A DNA stretch of 29,920 nucleotides from positions 1 through 29,920 of the forward strand of contig CAZWVM010000017.1 in assembly GCA_964637705.1 (NCBI GenBank), given 5' to 3'. Source of the DNA: CAZWVM01 sp964637705. Lineage in GTDB: Bacteria > UBA8481. Of this stretch, positions 22,351 to 29,280 are shown one piece after another; position 1 is the first letter of the stretch, and every line of letters begins with the position of its first letter. The position numbers and the translations under genes are program-made. The notes below the pieces were generated by a model that had not been told where the DNA came from, did not search any database, and saw nothing but the letters and a program-made list of their open reading frames with translations.

Positions 22351-23171
22351 CGATCACGATCCTCGTCGACAACCGCGCGCCCGGCGCGGGTCTCGTCGCT
22401 GAGCACGGGCTCGCGATCTGGATCGAGCACCGGGGATTCCGAGTGCTCTTCGACACCGGTCGGAGTGATGCGCTGGTGAGGAACGCGGATGCGCTGGGTG
22501 TGGATCTCTCGTCCGTCGATGCCGCGGTTCTCAGCCACGGCCACCATGACCACGCGGGAGGCCTGGCCGCGTTCCTGGAGCGGAACCTCACGGCGCGCGT
22601 CCATCTTCATCCCGACGCGTTGCGCGCCCGATTCGGTCGCCGCGAAGGCCGTGAGCCGCACTCGAACGGCATGCCGCGCGAAGCGGTGGAGGCTCTCGCG
22701 TCGAGGAAGGAGCGCCTGTTCGTGGCGGACGGCGCCACGACCGTCGTCGAGGGCCTCGTGCTGACCGGCGGGATCCCGCGCCGGAACGATATCGAGGATG
22801 TCGGGGGCGCTTTCTTCCGGGATGCCGCCGCGACGATGCCCGACGAGATGCCCGACGACCAGGCGCTTGCGATCGAAATCGGGGGGGAGCTCGCCGTCGT
22901 GACCGGTTGCGCGCACGCGGGCCTGGTCAACACGCTTGATGCCGTGGCCGCTGCCGCCGGAGGCCGGCCGATCGGCGTCGTCATCGGCGGGTTTCACCTC
23001 GATGCCGCGGACGACCGCCGACTCGAGTTCACGGCGGGCGCGCTCCGGCGCCACGGCGTGAGGAGGGTGGTTCCGCTCCACTGCACGGGCGAGCGCGCCG
23101 CGCGGTATCTCGCCGAGAGCCTTCCCGGCGTCGAACTCGACGCGGGCGCGGGGTCGCGCTTCTCCTTCTGA
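22347..23171 (+). CDS. Metallo-beta-lactamase-fold hydrolase, RFA-P synthase-like (MptA/MJ-type) family
   Basis: 274 residues from GTG 22347. It begins VTITILVDNRAPGAGLVAEHGLAIWIE with FDTGRSDALVRNADALGVDL, then the metal motif LSHGHHDHAGGL, GCAHAGLVNTLDA, VIGGFHLDAA and PLHCTGERA. This pattern belongs to the MBL proteins annotated as beta-ribofuranosylaminobenzene 5'-phosphate synthase-like (dihydropterin-linked), which bind two metals. The true reaction in bacteria is not known. It is the last gene of the array and converges with the gene ending at 23197, only 25 bases away. Confidence 0.88.
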   Translation: MTITILVDNRAPGAGLVAEHGLAIWIEHRGFRVLFDTGRSDALVRNADALGVDLSSVDAAVLSHGHHDHAGGLAAFLERNLTARVHLHPDALRARFGRREGREPHSNGMPREAVEALASRKERLFVADGATTVVEGLVLTGGIPRRNDIEDVGGAFFRDAAATMPDEMPDDQALAIEIGGELAVVTGCAHAGLVNTLDAVAAAAGGRPIGVVIGGFHLDAADDRRLEFTAGALRRHGVRRVVPLHCTGERAARYLAESLPGVELDAGAGSRFSF

Positions 23172-23196
23172 ACCCGACCGGAGGGCGGGGGCGGCC

Positions 23197-24828
23197 CTAC
23201 CGCCGCGCCGTCATGAGGAAGACCGGGTAGGATCGCCCGCGATCCTCGCGGCGGATCACGTGGGCGTCGTCAAAGGCGATCGAAGAGAATCCGGCGTCCG
23301 CGGCCTGCCGCGCGAGCGCGGCGCGGGCGAATCCGTCGTGGTGGACCCCCGCGCGGTCCGCGTGGAAACTCCCGTCCTCCTCGTCGAGATCGGCGATCCC
23401 GATCCAGCCGCCCGGCACCAGGGCCGCGTGAAACAGTTTGAGCAGGCGCGGCACGTCCTCCACGTGGTGGAAAACCATCGAGCTGACGATCATGTCGAAC
23501 GGACCGGGCAGGACGCCTCCTCGCTCCACGTCCGCCACGAGAGTCACGACCCCGTCGAGCCCCGCTTCCGCGGCCTTGGCGCGCAGGGCCTCGATCATGG
23601 GCGCCGAGGTGTCCACGGCCGTGAGAGAGCCGACGAGGGGGCGCAGGGCGAGGGAGACGAGGCCGGTGCCCGCGCCGAAATCCATGGCCCGCGTGTCGCG
23701 GGTGAAGGGCATGCGGTTCTTCATGCACCCTGCAATCGCCTCGGCCAGGATCCTGCGATGAACCTTCTGATCCCACGTGCCCGCCTCGTGATCGAATCGC
23801 GAAGAGCCCGAATTCGTCTCCATGGTGCGATCCTGACAGGAGGCCGCCGCGAAGTCACGCGGGGTCGCGAGGTTTCCGGCGCTTCGGTCGGATTCGAGCA
23901 CCGACACGATGACGTCGTGAACATCCGTGAGCGAGCGGACGCTGCCCGCCCGTTCCTCGGCATGCGACCCCCAGAAGGTCGCCGGGACCGGGTTCGTCGT
24001 GTGCGACCCCGTCGAGGAATCCTCGATGTTGCCGTGATCGCTCGTCAGGAGGACGGTCGCGCCGTCCGCGAGTGCGGTCTCGAGAAGGCCCGACAGGAAG
24101 CCGTCGAGGTTCTTCACGACCTCGATGGAGGCGTCGTGGTCCGCCGCATGGCCCGCCCGGTCGGTGAGGAAATGTTCGTAGAGGGTGAAGTCGAGGTTCC
24201 GGGCGATACGCGCGAGGATGCGGCCGGCCTCGGCCGGGCTCCGCTCGGGCACGTCGATGCCTTCCTCCCTGAGCCGCCGGTTCGTGAAGTCGTGGAAGAG
24301 GCTCTCTTCCCGCCCCAGGTCGTCGAGGTCGCGGAGGCGTTGCCGCGCAGCGAGCGCGGCGGCGGTGGTCGCGGAGATCCGGCGCAGGACGGAGGCCGGA
24401 ACCGCGCCGCGCGTCTTGAAGCTTCCGTCCGGATCCAGGGTCACGAAGCCGTTCAGGAAATCCGCGTTCACCGGGTAGCAGTTTACGAAGGCGGCGCGGC
24501 GGCCGCTTTCCAATACGCTTGTCAGGACGTTCCTTCGCAGGAGAATCCGGCGCAGTTCGGCGTTCGGGAATCCGACTCGATGCGCCCCGATTTCGGCCGC
24601 GGCATTGAAGCCCGAGAGGAGCGTGGTCTGTCCCGTTGCGCTCTGAGGAGTCCCCGCCACGCCGAGCCGGGCGTCGACCGGCGCCTGCCGGCCGTCAAGG
24701 GCGACGGGCGCGATTCCGGAGCGGTCGAGGGAGAAGAAGGCGGAACCCGAGGCGGCGACCGGGTTGAGCGACGGATCCGGCTCCCCGATGCCCACTCCGT
24801 CCACGAAGATCATGATGATGCGCGGCAT
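23197..24828 (-). CDS. Fusion of an alkaline phosphatase-superfamily metalloenzyme with a SAM-dependent methyltransferase
   Basis: 543 residues. Residues 1-330 are a metalloenzyme-superfamily hydrolase related to phosphopentomutase and BPG-independent PGM. It has D10 (FVDGVGIG), the nucleophile segment GTPQSATGQTTLLSG, EHFLTDRAGHAADH, TSDHGNIED and SHTTNPVPATFWG, so the metal ligands look complete. From about residue 345 comes a class I methyltransferase: FDHEAGTWDQKVHRR, MDFGAGTGLVSLAL (SAM motif I), FDMIVSSMVFHHVEDV and VPGGWIGIADLDEEDG. I know of both parts as separate genes. An internal Met at 23823 (residue 336) could start a free methyltransferase but has no Shine-Dalgarno sequence. Substrates are unknown; the gene stands alone between two converging or diverging neighbours. 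Confidence 0.87.
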   Translation of the reverse strand: MPRIIMIFVDGVGIGEPDPSLNPVAASGSAFFSLDRSGIAPVALDGRQAPVDARLGVAGTPQSATGQTTLLSGFNAAAEIGAHRVGFPNAELRRILLRRNVLTSVLESGRRAAFVNCYPVNADFLNGFVTLDPDGSFKTRGAVPASVLRRISATTAAALAARQRLRDLDDLGREESLFHDFTNRRLREEGIDVPERSPAEAGRILARIARNLDFTLYEHFLTDRAGHAADHDASIEVVKNLDGFLSGLLETALADGATVLLTSDHGNIEDSSTGSHTTNPVPATFWGSHAEERAGSVRSLTDVHDVIVSVLESDRSAGNLATPRDFAAASCQDRTMETNSGSSRFDHEAGTWDQKVHRRILAEAIAGCMKNRMPFTRDTRAMDFGAGTGLVSLALRPLVGSLTAVDTSAPMIEALRAKAAEAGLDGVVTLVADVERGGVLPGPFDMIVSSMVFHHVEDVPRLLKLFHAALVPGGWIGIADLDEEDGSFHADRAGVHHDGFARAALARQAADAGFSSIAFDDAHVIRREDRGRSYPVFLMTARR

Positions 24829-24839
24829 GGGACGGTCTC

Positions 24840-24867
24840 ATTATGACGGGTCCGTCGGCCGGGACAA
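24840..24867 (-). promoter_or_regulatory. Predicted promoter of the phosphatase-methyltransferase gene
   Basis: Minus strand TTGTCC (24867-24862), 16 bases, CATAAT (24845-24840), ending 11 bases before the ATG at 24828, so the leader would be only about five bases. Confidence 0.45.
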
Positions 24868-24902
24868 GGAATGCCTGCGATCGTCGCGGCTCCGAACGAC
24901 GA

Positions 24903-24931
24903 TTAACATGGAGCGCTCTTGATCGTATCCT
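24903..24931 (+). promoter_or_regulatory. Predicted promoter of the radical SAM gene (leaderless type)
   Basis: TTAACA (24903-24908), 17 bases, TATCCT (24926-24931), then six bases and the GTG at 24938. The predicted transcript starts at the start codon itself, and no Shine-Dalgarno sequence is seen. Confidence 0.45.
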
Positions 24932-24937
24932 CTCAAC

Positions 24938-26830
24938 GTGCGATTCCTCTTGATCGATCCTCACCATGCCTCCCGCGACCCGAGGCCCGGGGTCGTGTCG
25001 CCTCATGTCGGCCTGCTCCGGATCGCGGCGGTGTGGGAGCGTGCCGGGCACGAGGTCGTCGTCGTCTCCGTCAGGAAGCTTCTTCGCGACGAAGTCCTTT
25101 CCCGGACCGGCGATCTCGGGGCCTCGCTGGCCGCGCATGCGCGAGACCTCGCGCCGGACGCGGTCGGGGTCACCTCGCGCTGCGACACCTATCCGGACGT
25201 CTGCGCGTTTCTCGAGGCCTGGGCCGGCATTCCGTCTCACGCGCCCGTCCTGCTCGGCGGTCCGCATGCCACGGCCGTGGACCTCGAGACGCTCGCCGCC
25301 TTTCCGGCGGCGACGTTCGTCGTGCGGGGGGAAGGGGAGACGACGGCGGAGGAGTTGGCCGCGGCGCTATCGGACGGGAGAGACCCCGCGCGGGTCGCCG
25401 GGCTCGCCCTGCGCGCGGGCGGCCGCGCCGTCCGCACGCCGAGCCGGGCGCCGATCGCCGACCTCGACGCCCTTCCTCTCCCGGCCTACCACCTCCTCGA
25501 CGCCGACCTGCGCCGCGACGGCTACCCGTTCGCCTCGATCGACCTCGGCCGCGGCTGTCCTCATCACTGCGCCTTCTGCGCGACCGCGCCCTTCTGGTCG
25601 AGCCGTCCGCGCATGCGCTCGGCAACCGGCTTTCTCGAAGAGGCCCGGCTGCTTCGCCATCGCTACGGGACACGGGGCTTCTACCTGGAGCATGACGCGC
25701 TCACCGCCGACCGCGGGAGGTTCCTCGATTTCGCCCGGGAGGTCGCGCGCGAGGCGCCGTGGATCCGGTGGGCCGGTTCGGCTCGTTTCGAGACCGTGGA
25801 CGACGAGATCCTCGCGGCCGCGGCGGCTTCCGGCTGCTGGTCGCTCTACTTCGGGATCGAGTCGGGAGATCCCGAGACGCTCCGCCTCGTGCGCAAGGAG
25901 ATCGACGAGGAGCGGCTCGCGCACACGCTTGGCGCCTGCGACCGTCACGGCGTGGCGGCGGTATCCTCGTTCATCCTCGGGTTCCCGGGGGAGAGCGAGG
26001 CCGCGATGGCGCGGACGATCGAGCTTGCGGCCCGTGTCGCCGCGCACCCCGCATCCTCCATGATCCAGATCCACCCGCTGGCGCCCGCGGCGGGGAGCGC
26101 CCTGGTCGAGGGCGCCGCGGAGCCGCCATCCGACGACGGCGCGTCGCCCGAGATCGCGGTATCGCCGTTTCGCCGCCATCCGCGCCAGAAGAGGCTCGTG
26201 GACGATCATCCGCGCATCTTCCCGGATTACCGTTCGTTTCCGTGCGGGTTGCCCCGCGCCGACGTGATCGGCCTGGCGCAATCCGGGGTGGATTGTCTCG
26301 AACGCCATCCTCTCTCCACGATCCTTCACTGCGAAGGATCGGAATCCGTGTCGTGGCTGCTGAACCGGGTGAGGGTGGATCCGGGGTCGCATGGGACGTC
26401 TTCGCCACGACTCGAGGCCGCGCTCTTTCTCGAGAGCACGGCGGCGTCGTTGCCCCGGCCCGGCCCGGCGCCCGCGCCGGGCGAGCGCGAGGACGATTCG
26501 TTGCTGGTGGTCGTGTCCCGCTCCGCGACGGTCATCAGCCTCGGCACCGCGTGGTGCGCGGCGTTCTCGACGGGAGCGGGTCGATCGAGCGCGACCGGCC
26601 GTGAAGTGTCGCAAGGGAAATGGCTCGTCTTTCGCCGCGGATCCGGTCTTCCGATCATTCATCGGCTTCGCGACTGGGAAGCGAGCTTTCTGGAATCGTG
26701 CGCGCATCCGATTCCGTGGGGCGTCGTTCTCGACAGGGTTTTGGCCGGATCGGCCGGCGTGAAGCGCGAGAGCGCACGACGCCGCGTGCGTTACTGGCTC
26801 AACGAAGGGGTGCTCGTCCGAGGCGCGTGA
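24938..26830 (+). CDS. B12-binding radical SAM protein with a C-terminal extension
   Basis: 630 residues from GTG 24938. The N-terminal cobalamin-binding domain (about 1-140) is of the form MRFLLIDPHHASRDPRPGVVSPHVGLLRIAAV, VGVTSRCDTYPDVCAFL, VLLGGPHATAV and VVRGEGETTAEEL. The radical SAM core (about 190-400) has C207-P-H-H-C211-A-F-C214 binding a [4Fe-4S] cluster, then LYFGIESGDPETLRLVRKEI and VSSFILGFPGESEAAM. After about residue 450 comes a region I cannot place. The last about 90 residues (KWLVFRRGSGLPIIHRLRDWEASFLESC..., SARRRVRYWLNEGVLVRGA) look like a small winged-helix or PqqD-like domain. Such proteins methylate or rearrange unactivated carbons; the substrate here is unknown, and no precursor peptide or other pathway gene is next to it. 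Confidence 0.87.
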   Translation: MRFLLIDPHHASRDPRPGVVSPHVGLLRIAAVWERAGHEVVVVSVRKLLRDEVLSRTGDLGASLAAHARDLAPDAVGVTSRCDTYPDVCAFLEAWAGIPSHAPVLLGGPHATAVDLETLAAFPAATFVVRGEGETTAEELAAALSDGRDPARVAGLALRAGGRAVRTPSRAPIADLDALPLPAYHLLDADLRRDGYPFASIDLGRGCPHHCAFCATAPFWSSRPRMRSATGFLEEARLLRHRYGTRGFYLEHDALTADRGRFLDFAREVAREAPWIRWAGSARFETVDDEILAAAAASGCWSLYFGIESGDPETLRLVRKEIDEERLAHTLGACDRHGVAAVSSFILGFPGESEAAMARTIELAARVAAHPASSMIQIHPLAPAAGSALVEGAAEPPSDDGASPEIAVSPFRRHPRQKRLVDDHPRIFPDYRSFPCGLPRADVIGLAQSGVDCLERHPLSTILHCEGSESVSWLLNRVRVDPGSHGTSSPRLEAALFLESTAASLPRPGPAPAPGEREDDSLLVVVSRSATVISLGTAWCAAFSTGAGRSSATGREVSQGKWLVFRRGSGLPIIHRLRDWEASFLESCAHPIPWGVVLDRVLAGSAGVKRESARRRVRYWLNEGVLVRGA

Positions 26831-26860
26831 ACCGGATCCCCGGAGATGACAGACGATGAC

Positions 26861-27025
26861 GGGTGCACGCAGAAAAAGTCGGTAGGACAACCTCAGAGCG
26901 GCCTAGGCGATGCCGAGTGCACGGATGGACGAGGCATCGACGGGACGCCGTAGGATTTCCCACGGAAGGGAAATCCAAGGCAAGACGCGGAGAGGTTGTC
27001 CTACCGACTTTTTCTGCGTGCACCC
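26861..27025. mobile_element. MITE-like element, 165 bp, with 34-bp perfect terminal inverted repeats
   Basis: Left arm 26861-26894 (starting GGGTGCACGCAG) and right arm 26992-27025 are perfect reverse complements over 34 bases. GACGATGAC stands directly outside both ends (26852-26860 and 27026-27034), a 9-bp target duplication. Inside are hairpins CGATGCC/GGCATCG (26908-26914, 26933-26939), ACGG/CCGT (26940-26951) and GGATTTCCC/GGGAAATCC (26953-26961, 26968-26976), plus the palindrome GCCTAGGC (26901-26908). There is no coding capacity, so it must have been moved by a transposase encoded elsewhere. It lies 30 bases after the radical SAM stop and fills most of the 258-base gap 26831-27088. 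Confidence 0.85.
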
Positions 27026-27088
27026 GACGATGACGGACGCCTTCCTTCTCCGCGCCGCCTGCACTATGATTCTCGCCGGAGGTGTCCC

Positions 27089-27835
27089 GTGAACCGTTTT
27101 GCGCTTCTCACCCTTGTCGGCCTCATGCTCCTGTCCGCCTGCGGCGATTCCCGCCCTGAGTCCCGGATGAGCCGGCGTGAGGCGGCGCGCGAGGACCGTG
27201 GATCCGGACGCGCCGAACGGAACGCACAGGAACCGAGCGAGGCGGAAGCGGAGGCGGCGGCGCCGGCCGCAGCGACCGGCCGCGTGGTTCTCTCCGGGCT
27301 CCGCGAGCGCGACGGGGCGTTCAGCGTCACCCTGAACGGAGTCCTCGCCGTCGACGGCGTCAAGATCCTCTCGGGCCAGAACGGCGAGTTCCTCGCCTTT
27401 CCGCGCCGTCGGGACGACAACAACCGATACTGGAACTACATCAGGGTCGGGCGCGGCGACGCGGACGCCCTCTTCGCCGCGGTCAAGGAGAAGACCTTTT
27501 CGCAGCAACCCTCGGGATTCGCGATCACGCGGACCGATGTGAACCTCGTCGAATCGACCGGCCGGCGCAAGGCCTTCGTCGAGTTCGAACTGGAGGGCGG
27601 AGCGGTCGTTCTTTACTCGTGGGCTCTCGTCGAGGGCCGTGACGGTCTCTTCCTCGTGGGACCGAGCGAGAAGGCGGGAGCCGATTGGAAGGATATCGTC
27701 TTCGCGGTCGACCGCGACTTCCGCCGTGCCCTCTCCGAGGCGGCCTTCGCCGCCTACAAGGCGAAGGGCGGCCAGGGGGAGCTGGCACCGCCGCGCGAGG
27801 ATTCGGCGCCGGAACCGGCCGGCGCCGCGAACTGA
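27089..27835 (+). CDS. Lipoprotein of unknown function
   Basis: 248 residues from GTG 27089, with GGAGG six bases ahead. The signal peptide NRFALLTLVGLMLLSAC ends in a good lipobox (LSAC), so the protein is lipid-anchored. A charged Arg/Glu/Ala linker (SRMSRREAAREDRGSGRAER...) is followed by a globular domain of about 165 residues. It contains GRVVLSGLRERDGAFSVTLNGVLAVDGVKILSG, FLAFPRRRDDNNRYWNYIRVG and a late FAVDRDFRRALSEAAFAAYKAK; I do not recognise this domain. The reading frame stays open upstream into the right arm of the inverted-repeat element, but that stretch is not coding. The barrel-like gene follows after 23 bases, suggesting an envelope operon. Confidence 0.8.
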   Translation: MNRFALLTLVGLMLLSACGDSRPESRMSRREAAREDRGSGRAERNAQEPSEAEAEAAAPAAATGRVVLSGLRERDGAFSVTLNGVLAVDGVKILSGQNGEFLAFPRRRDDNNRYWNYIRVGRGDADALFAAVKEKTFSQQPSGFAITRTDVNLVESTGRRKAFVEFELEGGAVVLYSWALVEGRDGLFLVGPSEKAGADWKDIVFAVDRDFRRALSEAAFAAYKAKGGQGELAPPREDSAPEPAGAAN

Positions 27836-27858
27836 TCCCCGATGTCGCCCGTTACCCC

Positions 27859-28650
27859 GTGATCAAGGCCGACGGTCGTCCGCCGCGCCGCGCCTGGGTT
27901 CGATACGCGCTCCTCCATATCGTCTTCTGCGGGACGGTCCTGCCGGCCGCCGCCCAGTCGCGGCTCGACTCCTTCGAGGCGGGATTGTCCCGTGCGCCCG
28001 CCGCGGAGGATACGGCCGCGCGTCGAACCGCGGGGACCCCGGTCGCCGCGAGCGCGGCCGAGGATGAAGACGGAGGGTGGCTGGACCTCCTCCTCTCCGC
28101 CCTGCGCCTCGGTCTCGCCGTGCCCGCGGCCGTCGCCGAGAAGACCGGTGATCCCGGGCTCGGCAAGGATCTCGGGTTCGACCTGCGCGCGGGCCTGGGC
28201 GTCGACCAGGGTGACGTGGGGCACCTCTACGCCGAGGGGCGTGCCTCGCTTTTCCGTGGACTCGGCTTCTCCGCCGGATACCTCGGCTATTTCGAGGACC
28301 GCAACGGGGTCGTCGACCACCTCGATTTCACGCGCCTCGACGCCCGCTACCAGTTCGGATCGACCCGCAACTCCGCGGGGCTCGAACTCGGCGGGCGCTG
28401 GATGAGGGGCGGGCTCGTCGATCGCTCCGGCCTCGACGGCGCCGTCACGCTGGACGTCTCTCCGGTCGACCTCCTTCACTTCGACGTCGCCTGGCGCGTC
28501 TCACGCCTCGGCGCCAACACGATCCGGGAGTTCAACGGGGGTGCGGCCGCGACGTGGATGGGATTCGGTCTGCGCGTCGGCTATCGCAATCTCGACAACG
28601 GCGTCGCCCACATCGAGGGCCCGGAGTTCGGGCTGGGGTATTCGTTTTGA
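27859..28650 (+). CDS. Exported, probable outer-membrane beta-barrel protein
   Basis: 263 residues from GTG 27859. The signal peptide has a basic start (RPPRRAWVR) and a hydrophobic core (YALLHIVFCGTVLPAAA), with likely cleavage at AAA-QS. The mature half after about residue 110 alternates polar and nonpolar residues in short strands (FDLRAGLGVDQGDVGHLYAEGRASLF, FSAGYLGYF, LDARYQFGS, SAGLELGGRWM, HFDVAWRVS, AATWMGFGLRVGYRNL). It ends GLGYSF, with the terminal aromatic residue usual for barrels recognised by BAM. About eight strands seem possible. No family is recognised. It overlaps the tspO start (TTGA, 28647-28650). Confidence 0.75.
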   Translation: MIKADGRPPRRAWVRYALLHIVFCGTVLPAAAQSRLDSFEAGLSRAPAAEDTAARRTAGTPVAASAAEDEDGGWLDLLLSALRLGLAVPAAVAEKTGDPGLGKDLGFDLRAGLGVDQGDVGHLYAEGRASLFRGLGFSAGYLGYFEDRNGVVDHLDFTRLDARYQFGSTRNSAGLELGGRWMRGGLVDRSGLDGAVTLDVSPVDLLHFDVAWRVSRLGANTIREFNGGAAATWMGFGLRVGYRNLDNGVAHIEGPEFGLGYSF

Positions 28651-29117
28651 AGCCCCGCTACGCGGCTCTCGCCGGGCTCGTCGCCCTGAACCTTCTCGTC
28701 GGTTTCGCCGGCTCCTTCGCCACGATCTCCTCGGTCGGCTCCTGGTATGCCGGTCTCTCGCTCCCGTCGTGGCGTCCCCCCAACGCGCTCTTCGGCCCCG
28801 TCTGGACCACGCTCTACGTCCTGATGGGCGTCGCGGCCTGGCGCGTGCGCCGCGCCGGGATCCCGTGGGACTCCGTCCCGTTCCGCCTCTACTTCGGCCA
28901 ACTTCTCCTGAATCTCGCCTGGTCGTTTCTCTTTTTCGGGCTGAGGAGCCCCCTGGCCGGTCTCGTCGACATCCTTCTTCTCCTGCTCCTCATCGCGGCC
29001 ACGGCGGTCTCGTTCGGAAGGATCGACCGGTGGGCCGCGATACTCTTTTTGCCCTACCTCGCGTGGGTCGCTTTCGCCTCGGTCCTGAACTTCGCCATCT
29101 GGCGGATGAACCCCTGA
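28647..29117 (+). CDS. tspO: TspO/MBR family tryptophan-rich sensory protein
   Basis: 156 residues from TTG 28647 (TTGA overlap with the gene before). Five membrane helices are visible, with the TspO marks WYAGLSLPSWRPPNALFGPVWTTLYVLMGVAAW, LYFGQLLLNLAWSFLFFGLRSPLAG, and a late FLPYLAWVAFASVLNFAIWRMNP. The length is that of bacterial TspO. TspO proteins bind or break down porphyrins and affect redox or stress responses in the membrane. It may belong to the same transcript as the lipoprotein and barrel genes. Confidence 0.95.
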   Translation: MKPRYAALAGLVALNLLVGFAGSFATISSVGSWYAGLSLPSWRPPNALFGPVWTTLYVLMGVAAWRVRRAGIPWDSVPFRLYFGQLLLNLAWSFLFFGLRSPLAGLVDILLLLLLIAATAVSFGRIDRWAAILFLPYLAWVAFASVLNFAIWRMNP

Positions 29118-29217
29118 TACGAGCCTTGTTTGGAGGAGGGGCGGGCGTTATCATGACCTCCCATGAAGCGAGGCAGGCCGATCGCATCGTCCCCGGGACG
29201 GCTTCGAAAAGTCCCGC

Positions 29218-29246
29218 TTGTCCGTGGTTTGTTAAAACGGTTTAAT
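29218..29246 (+). promoter_or_regulatory. Predicted promoter of the pilus/secretion ATPase gene
   Basis: TTGTCC (29218-29223), 17 bases, TTTAAT (29241-29246), within a distinctly AT-rich patch. The start would be near 29253 and the leader about 28 bases. A small hairpin CGGGAC/GTCCCG (29194-29216) lies just upstream and may help end the tspO transcript, though without a T-run. Confidence 0.45.
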
Positions 29247-29280
29247 GAAGGCGTGAACTCCAGGGCCGAGGATTCCGACC

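Noticed and set aside
23182..23198. Possible bidirectional terminator between the MBL gene and the phosphatase-methyltransferase gene
   Set aside because: Only a 5-bp stem (AGGGC/GCCCT) with a G-rich loop and no T-run; too weak to call.
24185..24846. Plus-strand open frame opposite the phosphatase-methyltransferase fusion
   Set aside because: Shadow frame; all conserved metal-binding and SAM motifs are on the minus strand.
26996..27088. N-terminal extension of the lipoprotein into the inverted repeat
   Set aside because: The same peptide (SYRLFLRAP) is encoded by both arms of the repeat; the GTG at 27089 has GGAGG and gives a clean lipoprotein signal.
29126..29154. Alternative promoter TTGTTT-17-TATCAT before the pilus ATPase
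   Set aside because: Possible, but it is further from the gene and less AT-rich around it than the 29218-29246 site, which is listed instead.
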